Shown: piece by piece, positions 48,129 through 58,337 of the stretch
How positions within the stretch are numbered: the stretch's first letter is position 1
Layout: every line of letters begins with the position of its first letter
Origin: Halorhodospira abdelmalekii
Lineage (GTDB): Bacteria; Pseudomonadota; Gammaproteobacteria; Nitrococcales; Halorhodospiraceae
Reading direction: 5' to 3'
Length of the DNA stretch: 64,000 nucleotides
Assembly: GCF_016583625.1 (NCBI RefSeq)
Contig: NZ_NRRN01000004.1
Location: 1 to 64,000 of the forward strand
The notes under the pieces: model-generated
The model's database searches: none
Seen by the model: the letters and a program-made list of their open reading frames with translations, nothing else
Told to the model about the DNA's origin: nothing
Position numbers and translations under genes: made by a program

Positions 48129-49061
48129 ATGGCAACAAAACCCCTGCGTATTGCAACCCGTCGTTCTCAACTGGCGCTCTGGCAAGCCGAGCACATAGCT
48201 GCCGCACTGCGCGAGCTGCACCCCGGCCTGGAGGTCGAGCTGGTGCCGATGTCGACCCGCGGCGATGAGATCCTTGATCAGCCGCTGGCGCGCATTGGCG
48301 GTAAGGGGCTCTTTATGAAGGAGCTTGAAGACGGCATGCTGCGCGGCGATGCCGATCTCGCCGTGCACTCGATGAAGGATATCCCATGGCGCCTCCCCAG
48401 CGGCTTTACCCTCGCTGCGGTCTCGGAGCGCGCCGATCCGCGTGATGCTTTCGTCTCCAACAACTACAGCGCCTTAGCGGAGCTGCCCGAGGGGGCCCGG
48501 GTGGGCACGGCGAGCCTGCGTCGGCAGTGCCAGATCAAGGATCGTCGCCCCGATCTGCACGTCGAAGTGTTGCGCGGCAACGTCCAGACGCGCCTCGGTA
48601 AGCTCGACGACGGCATCTACGATGCCATCATCCTCGCCGCTTCCGGGCTCGATCGCCTGGAGCTGAGTGCCCGCATCGCCGCCCGCTTGACGCCCGAGGA
48701 GAGTCTGCCGGCCGTCGGCCAAGGGGCCTTGGGTATCGAGTGTCGCAGCGACGATGAGCGCGTTGTCGAGCTGGTCCGCGGGCTTGAGGATCCGCAGACG
48801 CGGATCTGCATCGATGCCGAACGCGCGATGAATGCGCGTCTGGAGGGCAGCTGTCAGGTGCCGATCGGTGGGTACGCCGAATTGACCGGCGATGCCTTGT
48901 TGCTGCGCGGTTTGGTCGGAGCGCCCGACGGCAGCCAGGTCATTCGCGGCGAGATTCGCGGGGCGGCGGCTGAGGCCGCTCAGTTGGGCACCCAGCTCGG
49001 TGATGACCTGCTGAGTCGTGGGGCCGATCGGATTCTGCGGCAGTTGGCCGAGGAGCAATGA
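48129..49061 (+). CDS. hemC: Hydroxymethylbilane synthase
   Basis: Polymerises four porphobilinogens into hydroxymethylbilane. The 310-residue protein starts [20 protein letters not shown], has [21 protein letters not shown], and the dipyrromethane cysteine in [15 protein letters not shown] 48129 fits the family. It overlaps hemD by four bases (ATGA), beginning the hemC-hemD-hemX-hemY unit. Confidence 0.95.
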   Translation: MATKPLRIATRRSQLALWQAEHIAAALRELHPGLEVELVPMSTRGDEILDQPLARIGGKGLFMKELEDGMLRGDADLAVHSMKDIPWRLPSGFTLAAVSERADPRDAFVSNNYSALAELPEGARVGTASLRRQCQIKDRRPDLHVEVLRGNVQTRLGKLDDGIYDAIILAASGLDRLELSARIAARLTPEESLPAVGQGALGIECRSDDERVVELVRGLEDPQTRICIDAERAMNARLEGSCQVPIGGYAELTGDALLLRGLVGAPDGSQVIRGEIRGAAAEAAQLGTQLGDDLLSRGADRILRQLAEEQ

Positions 49062-49855
49062 ACAGAGGCTCTTTGGAGGGGGTCGGGGTCGTCGTGACGC
49101 GGCCCGCTCAGCAGGCTGCGGCGCTGATCGGTGCCCTGGAGCGTGAGGGGGCCGCGGTGCTCCCTTTCCCCGCTCTCGAGATCGTCGCTGGGCCTGAGGA
49201 TGAGGCGATGCAGCGAGCGGCCGCAGCGGCGGCGCAGGCCGACTGGCTGATCTTCGTCAGTCCCAATGCGGTCGCCCACGGCCTGCCGCGCGTCCGCGCA
49301 GCGGGCGGGCCGGCCCCGCAGGCGCGTATCGCTACCGTTGGCCAGGGGACGGCGCAGGCGCTTCGCCGCAGCGGGGTTGGCGAGGTATACTACCCCACCG
49401 GCGGGGCGACCAGCGAAGATTTGCTCCGTGAGACGCCGCTTGGCTGCATGGAGCAGACCCGCGGAGCCCGGGTAGTGATTGTGCGGGGGCGTGGCGGTCG
49501 CCAGCATCTTGCCGATACACTGCGCAGACAAGGGGCCGAGGTCGAGTTTTTGGAAGTCTATCGGCGCAACTGTCCTGCTACCGAGCCGCGACCGCTGCTT
49601 GAGGCCGCTGCGGCGGGGCAGATCCAGGTCGCCCTGATCACCAGTGGCGAAGTGTTGGAGAATTTCCTTAAACTGATCGGCGAACGCGGTCGAGAGTGGT
49701 TTAGGCGAGCCAGTGCCGTAGTCATCGGTGAGCGCGTAGCTGCTTTGGCCGCGCCGCACGTAGGCCACGTCGAGGTGACTGCGACTGCAGCCGAAGACGA
49801 GCTGATCGCGGCTGCAGCAAGGGCGGCCGCGGCCGTTAAAGAGATCCAGGAGTAG
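49058..49855 (+). CDS. hemD: Uroporphyrinogen-III synthase
   Basis: Closes hydroxymethylbilane to uroporphyrinogen III with ring-D inversion. The 265-residue protein is divergent in sequence, as in all Hem[43 protein letters not shown], and [15 protein letters not shown]. Overlap with hemC secures the call. Confidence 0.92.
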   Translation: MNRGSLEGVGVVVTRPAQQAAALIGALEREGAAVLPFPALEIVAGPEDEAMQRAAAAAAQADWLIFVSPNAVAHGLPRVRAAGGPAPQARIATVGQGTAQALRRSGVGEVYYPTGGATSEDLLRETPLGCMEQTRGARVVIVRGRGGRQHLADTLRRQGAEVEFLEVYRRNCPATEPRPLLEAAAAGQIQVALITSGEVLENFLKLIGERGREWFRRASAVVIGERVAALAAPHVGHVEVTATAAEDELIAAAARAAAAVKEIQE

Positions 49856-49861
49856 CGACTA

Positions 49862-51838
49862 ATGAACGATGCGAACCGCCCGCAGCATTCGAGCGGTCAT
49901 CCTGAACATCAGGATCCGCGCTACGCCGGCCATCCATCCAACCCGCAGCACTCCAGTTCGCCGGGCGGCGCGGACGCGGGTAACGCGCCTGGGCAGGCGG
50001 CAGCAGCCGGTGCTGCCCAAGCGGGGGTGCAGCCGGGAAGCGGTAGTGCCCAGGGCGGTACCGGTCCAGAAAACACCCCAGAAAACACCCCAGAAACCAC
50101 CCCAGCCCCGGCGGCCGACGCAGCGCAGACGGCCCCGGCGGGGAGTTCCGGCAGCGCTTCGGGGAGCGCCGGGGCGGCTGCGAGCAGTGCTGCTACGGGG
50201 AGTGCTGCTACGGGGGGGAGTGGCAGCGGGAGTAGTGGCAGCGGCGGTTCGGGCGGCGGATCGAGCCGCGGCGGCCCCCGGCAACAACCGCAGCCACGCA
50301 GCCGAGCCAATCTGTGGCTTTTCAATCTGCTGCTCGCCGGCGCGGTAGGTGGCATGGGTTGGTACGCCTACAACGAGTTCTACCTCGACGAGTTCGCCGA
50401 CCTGCAGGAGCGCGTTGCGGCCCTCGATACCGAGACCTTGGCCGAAGAGCTGGCCGCGCAGCAAGAAGAGGTGCTCAGCGAGTGGCAAGAGCGCGCTGCA
50501 GCGGTGGAAGAGAAACTGGAGCGGAGCGAGGCGCAGGCTGAGCAGGTCAGCGAGCTGGCCGAGAAGATCGCAGCGCTGGAGGCCTCACTGGCCGATGTCG
50601 ATGCGCTCGATGAGATCCGTGCTCTGCGTGATGAGTTCGATACCGAGATGCTGGGGCGGATCGAGGAGGCGCTGGCCGAGATCGAGAAACTTGAGGATCT
50701 GGAGGGGATCGACAGTCGAGTGGCTACACTCGAGACGCAGCTCGCCGACCTTGAGGAACAGTTGGCGAACTTGGAGATGCCCGAAGGGGGCGTCGATGAG
50801 GGAATGTTCGAAGAGCGTTTTGCCGAACTCGAAGCGCGCATTGAGGCCCTTGGCGAACTCGACGATATGGGCGACGATGCAGCGGCGCGTTTCGCCGAAC
50901 TCGAGGAGAGGCTTGCTGCTTTCGGTGACCTAGAGGGGCAGGTTGCCGAGTTGCAGGCACTCGATGAGCGAGTGACCGAGCTGGCCGAGCGGGTGGACGA
51001 CAGTACAGCTCTCGAGGAGCGGCTTGATGAAAAGCTCGAGGCACGCATGGGCGAGTTCGAGGAGACGCTGCGGGGGCGTGTGGCCGAACTCGAAGAACAG
51101 TTGCAGGGGCGCATCGCTGAGCTGACCGAGCAGATCGGACGACTCGATACCTTGAGCCCAGAGGATGCCGAGGGCTGGATTCGCGCCGAGGCGCGGCACT
51201 TGACGCAGATCGCTCAACAACGCCTGCGCTACCACCAGGATAAGAAAGGGGCGCTGGATGCCTTAACGCGCGCCGATGCGCTCTTCACTGAGCTCGGCGG
51301 CGCTGCGGTCGAGCAGCGCGAGGCGCTTGCTGCCGCCCTTGATGAGTTGATCGCTTATTCACCGCCCGATCTAGGGCCTCTGCGCGAGCGTCTGCTGCAG
51401 CAGATTGAGCGGGTTGATGGGCTTGCGGTGCGTGGCAAGCTAGAGCGGCAGCTGGGCGAGGAGATGCCGCAGATCGACGATGAAGGACAGCGGGGCTACG
51501 AGCGGGCGTGGCTGCGCATGCGCGAGGGGCTCGGTTCCCTGATCCAGGTCCACCGCGAGGACGACTTCGAGCCGTTCATTCCCGCCGAGCAGCGCTACTT
51601 CATTCGTGAGAATTTGCGTATGCAGCTGGAGAGTGCACTGTACGCACTTGGGCGCGCCGATGAAGGGATGTTCCGACACAGCATCGAGCGGGCGGAGGCT
51701 TGGCTCGAACGTTACTTCGATGGTGGCGATAGCGACGTTGCCGAGACCCTGCAGGAGCTGCGGGACATGGTGGACGAGCCGATCAAGCGCGATCCGCCGG
51801 ATATCGAACCACTCCTTGAGCCAGTGAAGTCGTTCTGA
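49862..51838 (+). CDS. hemX: HemX-like membrane protein with extended coiled coil
   Basis: Accessory protein of unknown role in tetrapyrrole synthesis; older names call it a methyltransferase, without sequence support. The 658-residue product has a Gly/Ser/Ala/Pro-rich cytoplasmic N-terminus (1-148), a single membrane segment at about 150-170 (NLWLFNLLLAGAVGGM), and a coiled coil of ~260 residues with repeated LEERLA-type heptads. The HemX C-terminal domain follows (GWIRAEARHLTQIAQQRLRY onwards). Relatives such as E. coli HemX have about 390 residues, so both the N-terminus and coiled coil are expanded. Confidence 0.85.
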   Translation: MNDANRPQHSSGHPEHQDPRYAGHPSNPQHSSSPGGADAGNAPGQAAAAGAAQAGVQPGSGSAQGGTGPENTPENTPETTPAPAADAAQTAPAGSSGSASGSAGAAASSAATGSAATGGSGSGSSGSGGSGGGSSRGGPRQQPQPRSRANLWLFNLLLAGAVGGMGWYAYNEFYLDEFADLQERVAALDTETLAEELAAQQEEVLSEWQERAAAVEEKLERSEAQAEQVSELAEKIAALEASLADVDALDEIRALRDEFDTEMLGRIEEALAEIEKLEDLEGIDSRVATLETQLADLEEQLANLEMPEGGVDEGMFEERFAELEARIEALGELDDMGDDAAARFAELEERLAAFGDLEGQVAELQALDERVTELAERVDDSTALEERLDEKLEARMGEFEETLRGRVAELEEQLQGRIAELTEQIGRLDTLSPEDAEGWIRAEARHLTQIAQQRLRYHQDKKGALDALTRADALFTELGGAAVEQREALAAALDELIAYSPPDLGPLRERLLQQIERVDGLAVRGKLERQLGEEMPQIDDEGQRGYERAWLRMREGLGSLIQVHREDDFEPFIPAEQRYFIRENLRMQLESALYALGRADEGMFRHSIERAEAWLERYFDGGDSDVAETLQELRDMVDEPIKRDPPDIEPLLEPVKSF

Positions 51839-51840
51839 TC

Positions 51841-53199
51841 ATGCGCCGTCTATTCATCTATCTACTGATCCTGGCCGCCGCCGTCGTTGCGGCGCTCTTT
51901 TTCAACCAACATCACGGGGAGGTGCGAATCCTCCTCGATGATCGGGTGGTCGTAGTCAACCTGCTGTTAACGGTGCTGCTGCTCGTTTTTTCGGTTCTGT
52001 TGCTCTACTTCATCGTCTCTGCGACGGCCCGTATGCTCGCGGTGCCGACGCGGTTGCGGGATTGGCAGGGGCGACGACGGCAGGAGAGTGCACGATGTGA
52101 GCTGACCGGCGGCCTGCTGCGTTTCGCCGAAGGCGATTTTGACGGTGCCGAGCAGCAGCTGATCCGCAGCGCTCGACGCAGTGACGCGCCTTTGGTCAAC
52201 TACTTGACCGCCGCCATCGCTGCACAACGGCGCGGCGATCAGGAGGCGCGAGATGAGTACCTGAATGCGGCTGAACGCAGTGGTCTGGGGACGCCGACGG
52301 CGGTTCAGCTCCTGCAGGCGCAGCTGCAGATAGAGAGCGGTCAGTGGGAGGAGGCTCAAGCCACCGTAGCTTCGATATTGGAGTTTAACCCGAAGCAGGG
52401 GCGCGCTCTTGATCTTATGGTCCAGTGCTGCCGCATGCTGAGCGACTGGGAACGTCTTGAGCCGTTGCTGGGGCGTGTCGAGCGCTACGCCTCGCTGCCG
52501 AAGGAGGAGTTGCGGGAGGTACAGGCCTGGATTGCCCGAGAGCGTTTGGCGAACTCGGCGATCGTCGGCCGCGAGGCCCTGGATCGCAACTGGCATGAGC
52601 TTAGCCGTGCGGCGCGTCGCGAGCCGGGTGTAATCGGTGCGTATGCCGAGGGCTTAGCCCGCAACGGCGATGTACAGGCCGCCGAGGAGCTGATTCGCAA
52701 ACAACTACAAAAGGTCTGGGATGACCATTTGTTGAAGCTCTATGCACGTCTGCCTGGGAGCGGCCGGGTCGCTGAGCGTCTGGCGCAGGTCGAGGCGTGG
52801 TTGGAGACTCGCTATGACGATGCCCAACTGCTCTATGTGGCCGGAGCTTTGGCCTTGCGCGCGGGCCAGCTCGATAAGGCACGTGAGCACCTGACGAAGG
52901 CCGCCGAGCGTGCCGCCGATCCGCAGCATCTGCGGGCGCTGGCGATGGTACAGGAGCAGTCCGGGCAACTCGATGCGGCACGGGCGACCTACCGTGAGGC
53001 GATGGATTTGCTCCATACCGAAGACCCGCTGCCCGAATTGCTTGGTCTTCCTGGGCCTGCCGCTGTAGCGGAGTCAGCGGGAGGAGAGGAGCAGTCGCAG
53101 GAAGGGAGCACCGGGGAGGCGGACGCGGAGAGCACCACCGGCAGCGCCCAAACCGATCCAGGGCGTTGGGGCGATCAGCAGTCGCGGCGGGGGTCTTGA
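51841..53199 (+). CDS. hemY: HemY-like membrane protein with TPR repeats
   Basis: A 452-residue inner-membrane protein. Two hydrophobic segments at the start (LFIYLLILAAAVVAALFF and LLLTVLLLVFSVLLLYFIVS) anchor it, followed by TPR-type helices (LLRFAEGDFDGAEQQLIRSA; ALALRAGQLDKAREHLTKAA). The C-terminal ~40 residues are acidic and low in complexity. It begins two bases after the hemX stop, so both are coexpressed. Its role in heme synthesis is not defined. It is unrelated to Gram-positive HemY oxidase. Confidence 0.88.
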   Translation: MRRLFIYLLILAAAVVAALFFNQHHGEVRILLDDRVVVVNLLLTVLLLVFSVLLLYFIVSATARMLAVPTRLRDWQGRRRQESARCELTGGLLRFAEGDFDGAEQQLIRSARRSDAPLVNYLTAAIAAQRRGDQEARDEYLNAAERSGLGTPTAVQLLQAQLQIESGQWEEAQATVASILEFNPKQGRALDLMVQCCRMLSDWERLEPLLGRVERYASLPKEELREVQAWIARERLANSAIVGREALDRNWHELSRAARREPGVIGAYAEGLARNGDVQAAEELIRKQLQKVWDDHLLKLYARLPGSGRVAERLAQVEAWLETRYDDAQLLYVAGALALRAGQLDKAREHLTKAAERAADPQHLRALAMVQEQSGQLDAARATYREAMDLLHTEDPLPELLGLPGPAAVAESAGGEEQSQEGSTGEADAESTTGSAQTDPGRWGDQQSRRGS

Positions 53200-53323
53200 G
53201 GGGGAGGCTTGAGCCAGCCGCTGAGTGAGTGTTGAGCGAGCTCCGGGCGCGGCCCATGCTCCGCGTTCCACGGAATACGGCCTAGCCCTAGTCGCTCCAC
53301 CCAGTTGCAGTAGCCCAGTAGCC

Positions 53324-54415
53324 CTAGGTGGTGTCGGGCGGCGGGCAGCGGTGCTGGCGGCGAAGTGCCAACTCTGCGGCTAGGTCGATGGCCGCTTGCA
53401 GGCTGCCGGCTTCGGCCTGCCCGCTGCCAGCCAAGGCTAACGCAGTGCCGTGGTCGACCGAGGTGCGGACGATGGGCAGTCCCAGGGTGACATTGACTGC
53501 TCGACCGAAGCCGACGTGTTTGAGTACGGGTAGGCCCTGGTCGTGGTACATGGTCAGAACGGCGTCGGTCCCGGCGAGTGCTGCGGGGGTAAAGACGGTA
53601 TCGGCCGGAACCGGTCCGGTCAGGTTCATGCCCGCTTGCCGCAACCGCTCAAGGATCGGGGTAATCACTTCGATCTCTTCGCGGCCGAGATGACCGTTCT
53701 CACCGGCGTGCGGATTAAGGCCGGTGACGACGATGCGCGGAGCCGCAATGGCAAACTTGTCGACTAGGTCGTGATGCAGCGTGGTAACCACGCACTCCAG
53801 GCGCTCTGGGGTGAGCGCAGCCGGTACTTCGGCGAGTGGCAGATGGGTGGTGGCGAGCGCTACGCGCAGCCCACCGGCGACAAGCATCATGACCGGAGTG
53901 GGGGTGCCGGTTAGCTCGGCGATCAGTTCGGTATGGCCGGAGAAAGCAATACCCGCCTCGTTGATCACCCCCTTGTGCACCGGTGCGGTCACGACGGCGT
54001 CGACCGTGTTCTCTAGACAGAGATAGACAGCGCGGCGTAGGCTGGCCGTCACCGCATGGGCATTGCCCGGTTCAAGGCGGCCAGCCTGTACCGGGTGTGG
54101 AAATGCGACGGGATCGACGGCCAAGCGCCCGGCCTCGGGGCAACGGCGGGGTTGCGCCGGGTCCCAGGCAGTGATCCGGAGGCGCTGCCGCCCCAGCTCC
54201 TCATCCCCTCCCTGATCTTCCCGATCGTGACTTGGCCGCTCTCTTTGTTGCGGAGTGGAGTGGTGGTCGCCGGGTTGGCGCGCGCGCAGGAGCTCCGGGT
54301 CGCCGATTGCGATCAGTTCAGCGCGCTGCCTATTCATCGCCACTTCGGCGACGAGCTCGTAGCCGATGCCGGCTGGTTCGCCGCAGGTGACCGCAATACG
54401 TAACGGTTCGCTCAT
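53324..54415 (-). CDS. pdxA: 4-hydroxythreonine-4-phosphate dehydrogenase
   Basis: Oxidises 4-phosphohydroxythreonine in pyridoxal phosphate synthesis. The 363-residue protein has TCGEPAGIGYELV, TAPVHKGVINEAGIAFSGHTE with metal-binding His, TTHLPLAEVP, LNPHAGENGHLG, and RTSVDHGTALALAG. Compared with E. coli PdxA (329 residues) it carries ~30 extra hydrophilic residues at about 46-77 (QPGDHHSTPQQRERPSHDRE and more). Its ATG (54415) overlaps the surA stop. Confidence 0.92.
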   Translation of the reverse strand: MSEPLRIAVTCGEPAGIGYELVAEVAMNRQRAELIAIGDPELLRARQPGDHHSTPQQRERPSHDREDQGGDEELGRQRLRITAWDPAQPRRCPEAGRLAVDPVAFPHPVQAGRLEPGNAHAVTASLRRAVYLCLENTVDAVVTAPVHKGVINEAGIAFSGHTELIAELTGTPTPVMMLVAGGLRVALATTHLPLAEVPAALTPERLECVVTTLHHDLVDKFAIAAPRIVVTGLNPHAGENGHLGREEIEVITPILERLRQAGMNLTGPVPADTVFTPAALAGTDAVLTMYHDQGLPVLKHVGFGRAVNVTLGLPIVRTSVDHGTALALAGSGQAEAGSLQAAIDLAAELALRRQHRCPPPDTT

Positions 54416-55728
54416 CGTCCTGCTCCTTCCAGGCGGTAATCCACGTAGGCCTCTTCGCGCAGCTGCCGCTGCCACTGCTCCAGGGTCTCCATGCTCTTGC
54501 GCTCGTAAATCTGCTGCGCGATGCGCTCACGGCGCTGCTCATCGGTGACATCGCGCTCACGTCGCTCTTCGACCCTGACGATATGCCAGCCAAACTGGCT
54601 GCGGAATGGTTCGCTGAGTTCACCCGGCTCCAGTCGGTCGAGCTGCGCCTGAAAGGCTGGAACCAGTTGTCCGTGCGTAGTCCAGCCCAGATCGCCGCCG
54701 TCGGCGGCACTGCCTGGGTCGTCCGAGTGGAGGCGCGCGAGGTATTCAAAGCTCTCGCCCTCTCGGATGCGGGCTAAAAAGCTCTGTAGGCGCTGCTCGG
54801 CATCATGCTCACTGACCCCCTCTTCAGGACGCAGCAAGATATGACGCGCCCGCGTCTCCTCAACGATCTGTGCATCTTCGCGCCGCTTATCGAGCAGTTT
54901 GACGATATGGAAGCCGTCGGCGGCTTGAACGACCTCGCTGATCTCGCCGCGTTCCAGCTCGGAGGCGACTTCGGCCAGTGCCCGTGGCAGCTGACCGGGG
55001 AGTCTCCAGCCGAGCACACCACCCTCTTCGGCGCTGGCGGCATCGGAAAAGGTCGCGGCGAGTGCGTGAAAGTCACCATCTTCCTGAAGGAGCTGCGCAC
55101 GGAGCGCGGCGGCGCGCTCTCGAGCCTCCTGCAACTGGGTGCTTGAGGCGCCCTCTGGTGTGCCAATGCGGATGTGGGCCACCCGGTACTCCATGCTGTC
55201 TTGAGCGGTCGCGGCCGCAAGAGCCTCCTCAATCTCGCGTGGGCTGACTTCGACCTCCTGCTGCACCATCGCCTGGTGGAGGCGCGTGATCGTGATCTCT
55301 TGGCGTAGTTCTTCGCGAAACTCGCTAAAATCCATCCCCTGTTGAGCAAGGGCGATGCGGAGTTGGCCGAGCGTTAAATTGTTCTGAGCGGCGATGCGTT
55401 GCACGGCAGCATCGAGCGTAGCGTCATCAACCCGCACCCCGACGCGCTCGGCGTGCGCTAGCTGCAGTCGTTGCATAATCAAGCGCTCTAGCACTTGGGG
55501 GCGCAGCTGCTCGCTCGGGGGTAGCGTCTGCCCGCGCTGGAACAGTTCGTGACGGATCGCCTGCAATTCGCGCTCTAGCTCGGAGGCTAGCACGACCTCC
55601 TGTTCAGCAACAGCCACGATGCGGTCGAGGCGGTCCGCCGCCCAACTGTGGGGGGGCACGGTGATCGCGCTAAGGGTGATCGCGATAAGAGAGAGCGTGA
55701 ACGAGAGTCGCAGAGTCAGCAATTTCAT
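54412..55728 (-). CDS. surA: Periplasmic peptidyl-prolyl isomerase / outer-membrane chaperone
   Basis: Escorts outer-membrane proteins, including LptD, through the periplasm. The 438-residue protein has a signal peptide (LSFTLSLIAITLSAITVPPHSWA), the N-terminal chaperone domain (DRLDRIVAVAEQEVVLASEL), and two parvulin domains (YRVAHIRIGTPEGAS and ARHILLRPEEGVSEHDA). It lies between lptD and pdxA in the usual order. Confidence 0.94.
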   Translation of the reverse strand: MKLLTLRLSFTLSLIAITLSAITVPPHSWAADRLDRIVAVAEQEVVLASELERELQAIRHELFQRGQTLPPSEQLRPQVLERLIMQRLQLAHAERVGVRVDDATLDAAVQRIAAQNNLTLGQLRIALAQQGMDFSEFREELRQEITITRLHQAMVQQEVEVSPREIEEALAAATAQDSMEYRVAHIRIGTPEGASSTQLQEARERAAALRAQLLQEDGDFHALAATFSDAASAEEGGVLGWRLPGQLPRALAEVASELERGEISEVVQAADGFHIVKLLDKRREDAQIVEETRARHILLRPEEGVSEHDAEQRLQSFLARIREGESFEYLARLHSDDPGSAADGGDLGWTTHGQLVPAFQAQLDRLEPGELSEPFRSQFGWHIVRVEERRERDVTDEQRRERIAQQIYERKSMETLEQWQRQLREEAYVDYRLEGAGR

Positions 55729-55841
55729 GGTTTTCAGCGTTCCAAATGGCTTGGCGGTCTTGGCGGTCTTGGCGGCGGCGCACTAGTGGCTGCACGGTCT
55801 GTTTGCCACGTCTATGATGCCATGGGGTTGGCCCCGAGGGC

Positions 55842-58337
55842 CTAGAATACCGCGTCATCGTAATCGCGTACGATCTCCCCGAGGAAGGCGGCGGTATCGT
55901 CGCCCAGTCGACCTAGACCGGTCAGCTCAAACTCGAGCATGAAGGTGTTCTCCAGTTCGTATTCGGCGCCTCGTCGGTAGCGGCGAGCGACTCCACGGAC
56001 CGCCCAGCAGCACTTGCGAAACTCCAGTCCGCCGACAATTTCCAGGTTTGCCCGGTCGAGGCGCGAGTACTGCCAAGCGCCCACGGCGTTCCAGTTCGGG
56101 CCGATGGGGGCTGCTGCGGAAAGCTGGAACATCTCCTGAGTGCGTTCGACAATGGGGCGATCGTCGGCATCGAGGCCGGTTGCCTCCTCACGGATCCGAT
56201 AGCCCAGGTTGACGACGCTGCCCGGGATGGGCCGCCGTTGCCAGTCAGCAACGAGACTCCATGCCACGGTCTCGTTGTGGCGCGGGTCGTAGCGCTGTTC
56301 GAGACGGAGGCGAAACTCATCGTCAATGCGTGCCTCAAGATCGGCAAAGAGGTCAGAGCGGCTGCGTTGCTCTTCTCTTGCAGCAGTGAGTCCCACCTCG
56401 CGATCACTAAAGTAATGGATTTGACCGATGCTGGCGCGTAACGGTTCACGGCCTCGATTCAGATCGAGCAAACGGGTAGTGAGAGCGAGCGTGAGTTGGT
56501 TTGCATCACCGACCCGGTCGATGCCGGCGAAGCGATTCTCCTGAAAGAGCTGTGCGACGCTATCGGCACGGCGGGTGGTGTCGAAGACCGGGTATTCGTC
56601 CTGTGCCTCAAAAGGGGCGCGTACGTAGAACAGGCGCGGTTCGAGGGTCTGTAAGAAGAGGTCATCGCGGAAGGTAAAGGGGCGTTCAAAAAAGAGCCCC
56701 CCATCGAGCGTGGCAATCGGTACGCTGCGACTGAGTTCACTCTCAAGCTCTGGCTCAACTCGATCCAGAACGTAGTGGGTGTGATAGAGGCTGACACCCG
56801 GCTCGAGAAAATAGCCCGGTCGGTAGTAAGGCCACGAGATCCGCGGTTGCAGGTGGTAGCGACGCCCGGTGGGGCGATCGTTTTGTGCGCCGTCGGGCAG
56901 GGCCCAGTGGACCATCTCACCGGTGAGCCGGTACTCCAAGCCGCCAGCGATTCGCCCGGGTGCGTGCTCGTAGTGGAGGCGTGGCCAGCGGCGATAGGGG
57001 TCGTTGGCTTGTGGACGGAGGTTTTGCCAGTGCTGGATCTCTGCCTCCAGCCGATGGGGGCCGCGATCCAGTGCGGCGTGTCCACGACTCTCCAACTCGC
57101 TGGCACTGGTGCCGATCAGCTCAGTCGAGAAATCGCGCAGGTAATCAACATCGCCGACGCGCGCGACCTCAAGGTCGTAGCGCAGACCGGCGACTGTCGG
57201 TACGCGCCCCGAATGGGTCCAGTCGAGTGCCCAGCGCTCACTCTCCGGGTCGCTCTCCCCGGCATCGCGCAGGCGCTTGGCTTGGACCTCATCTTCGGGC
57301 ATGTACTCTACGATCCACTCGCCGTCGGTGCGTGGGCGCAGGTAACGGAATTGGCTGCCGAGCTGTGTACCGCGGCGCGAATAGTAAGTTGGGTAGAGAG
57401 TCCAGTCGTAATTGGGAGCAGGGCGCCAGTAAAACGGCACCGTGATATGAGCACCATCACTTGTCGATTGTCCGAAACGCGGCGGCAGAAAACCGGTGCG
57501 CGGGCGATCGTCGATCGGGAACTGCAAATAGGGGGTATAGAGCCACGGAATCCCACCGATCTCAAGCCGAGCGTGGCGTGCTTGCGCCAGCCCGCTGTCG
57601 CGATCGAGGGTCAATTCGCCGGCGTGTAGCCACCACAGCTCGGTGTCGGGAGGACAAGAGGAGTAGCGTAGATCGCCGATCTGCACGCGACCGGGACCTT
57701 GCGTACGGAGGGTACGAGCCGTGCCGTGGTGGTAGGGGTAGAAGCGAAACTCAGCCCCCTCGACCTCAAGGTGGTCGTCGCCCAAGTCGAACTCGCCGAT
57801 ACGCCCCCAAAGCTGCAGTCCCGACTCAGTGTAAAAGAAGCGCTGCGGCAGACTGGCCTGTCCGACAGTATCGTCTAAGTCGATGACCTCGGTGCGCAAC
57901 AGCTGATCGAAGCGGCGTAGCTGAGTCTCACCGCGCAGCCGATAGAGCCCGCGAGCGATCTCCCCCTCGATCTGTTCTGCCTCCAGGATCACAGGGGTCT
58001 CGGGATCGCCGCGGCGGGCTGCGGCGCTAGGGTCCGGCGGTGCGGTCAGTGGTGGTCCACAAAGACGGACGCGGCGCAGCTCGGCGGGGCTAGCGTCGGC
58101 AGGCAGGGTGTGCTCGACCACCGCGCGGGCCGCCGCCGCCTTATCGGCCGACCCTGCTAGTGTGTCTGAGACGCGCTCTGCGGGGGTGGGGAGTCGTACC
58201 GTGGCGCTCTCTTGCTCGGGTGTGCACGCGGATGTGCTATAGGCCGGCGTTGCCGCGGCAAGAGCACCGAGTGCCAAGGAGAGGGCACAGCCGAGGGAGC
58301 GCGCGCGGCCGCGCCGGGTGCGGTTAGGATTGCTCAC
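55842..58337 (-). CDS. lptD: LPS-assembly outer-membrane protein
   Basis: Inserts lipopolysaccharide in the outer leaflet together with LptE. The 831-residue protein has a signal peptide (LGCALSLALGALAAATPAYS), an OstA/jellyroll domain (ILEAEQIEGEIARGLYRLRGE, LRTEVIDLDD), and a C-terminal beta barrel with alternating aromatic strands. Two N-terminal cysteines (about residues 38 and 93) and the pair near the C-terminus (FRKCCW) could form the known disulfides. The gene start overlaps the GCS2 gene stop by four bases. Confidence 0.93.
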   Translation of the reverse strand: MSNPNRTRRGRARSLGCALSLALGALAAATPAYSTSACTPEQESATVRLPTPAERVSDTLAGSADKAAAARAVVEHTLPADASPAELRRVRLCGPPLTAPPDPSAAARRGDPETPVILEAEQIEGEIARGLYRLRGETQLRRFDQLLRTEVIDLDDTVGQASLPQRFFYTESGLQLWGRIGEFDLGDDHLEVEGAEFRFYPYHHGTARTLRTQGPGRVQIGDLRYSSCPPDTELWWLHAGELTLDRDSGLAQARHARLEIGGIPWLYTPYLQFPIDDRPRTGFLPPRFGQSTSDGAHITVPFYWRPAPNYDWTLYPTYYSRRGTQLGSQFRYLRPRTDGEWIVEYMPEDEVQAKRLRDAGESDPESERWALDWTHSGRVPTVAGLRYDLEVARVGDVDYLRDFSTELIGTSASELESRGHAALDRGPHRLEAEIQHWQNLRPQANDPYRRWPRLHYEHAPGRIAGGLEYRLTGEMVHWALPDGAQNDRPTGRRYHLQPRISWPYYRPGYFLEPGVSLYHTHYVLDRVEPELESELSRSVPIATLDGGLFFERPFTFRDDLFLQTLEPRLFYVRAPFEAQDEYPVFDTTRRADSVAQLFQENRFAGIDRVGDANQLTLALTTRLLDLNRGREPLRASIGQIHYFSDREVGLTAAREEQRSRSDLFADLEARIDDEFRLRLEQRYDPRHNETVAWSLVADWQRRPIPGSVVNLGYRIREEATGLDADDRPIVERTQEMFQLSAAAPIGPNWNAVGAWQYSRLDRANLEIVGGLEFRKCCWAVRGVARRYRRGAEYELENTFMLEFELTGLGRLGDDTAAFLGEIVRDYDDAVF

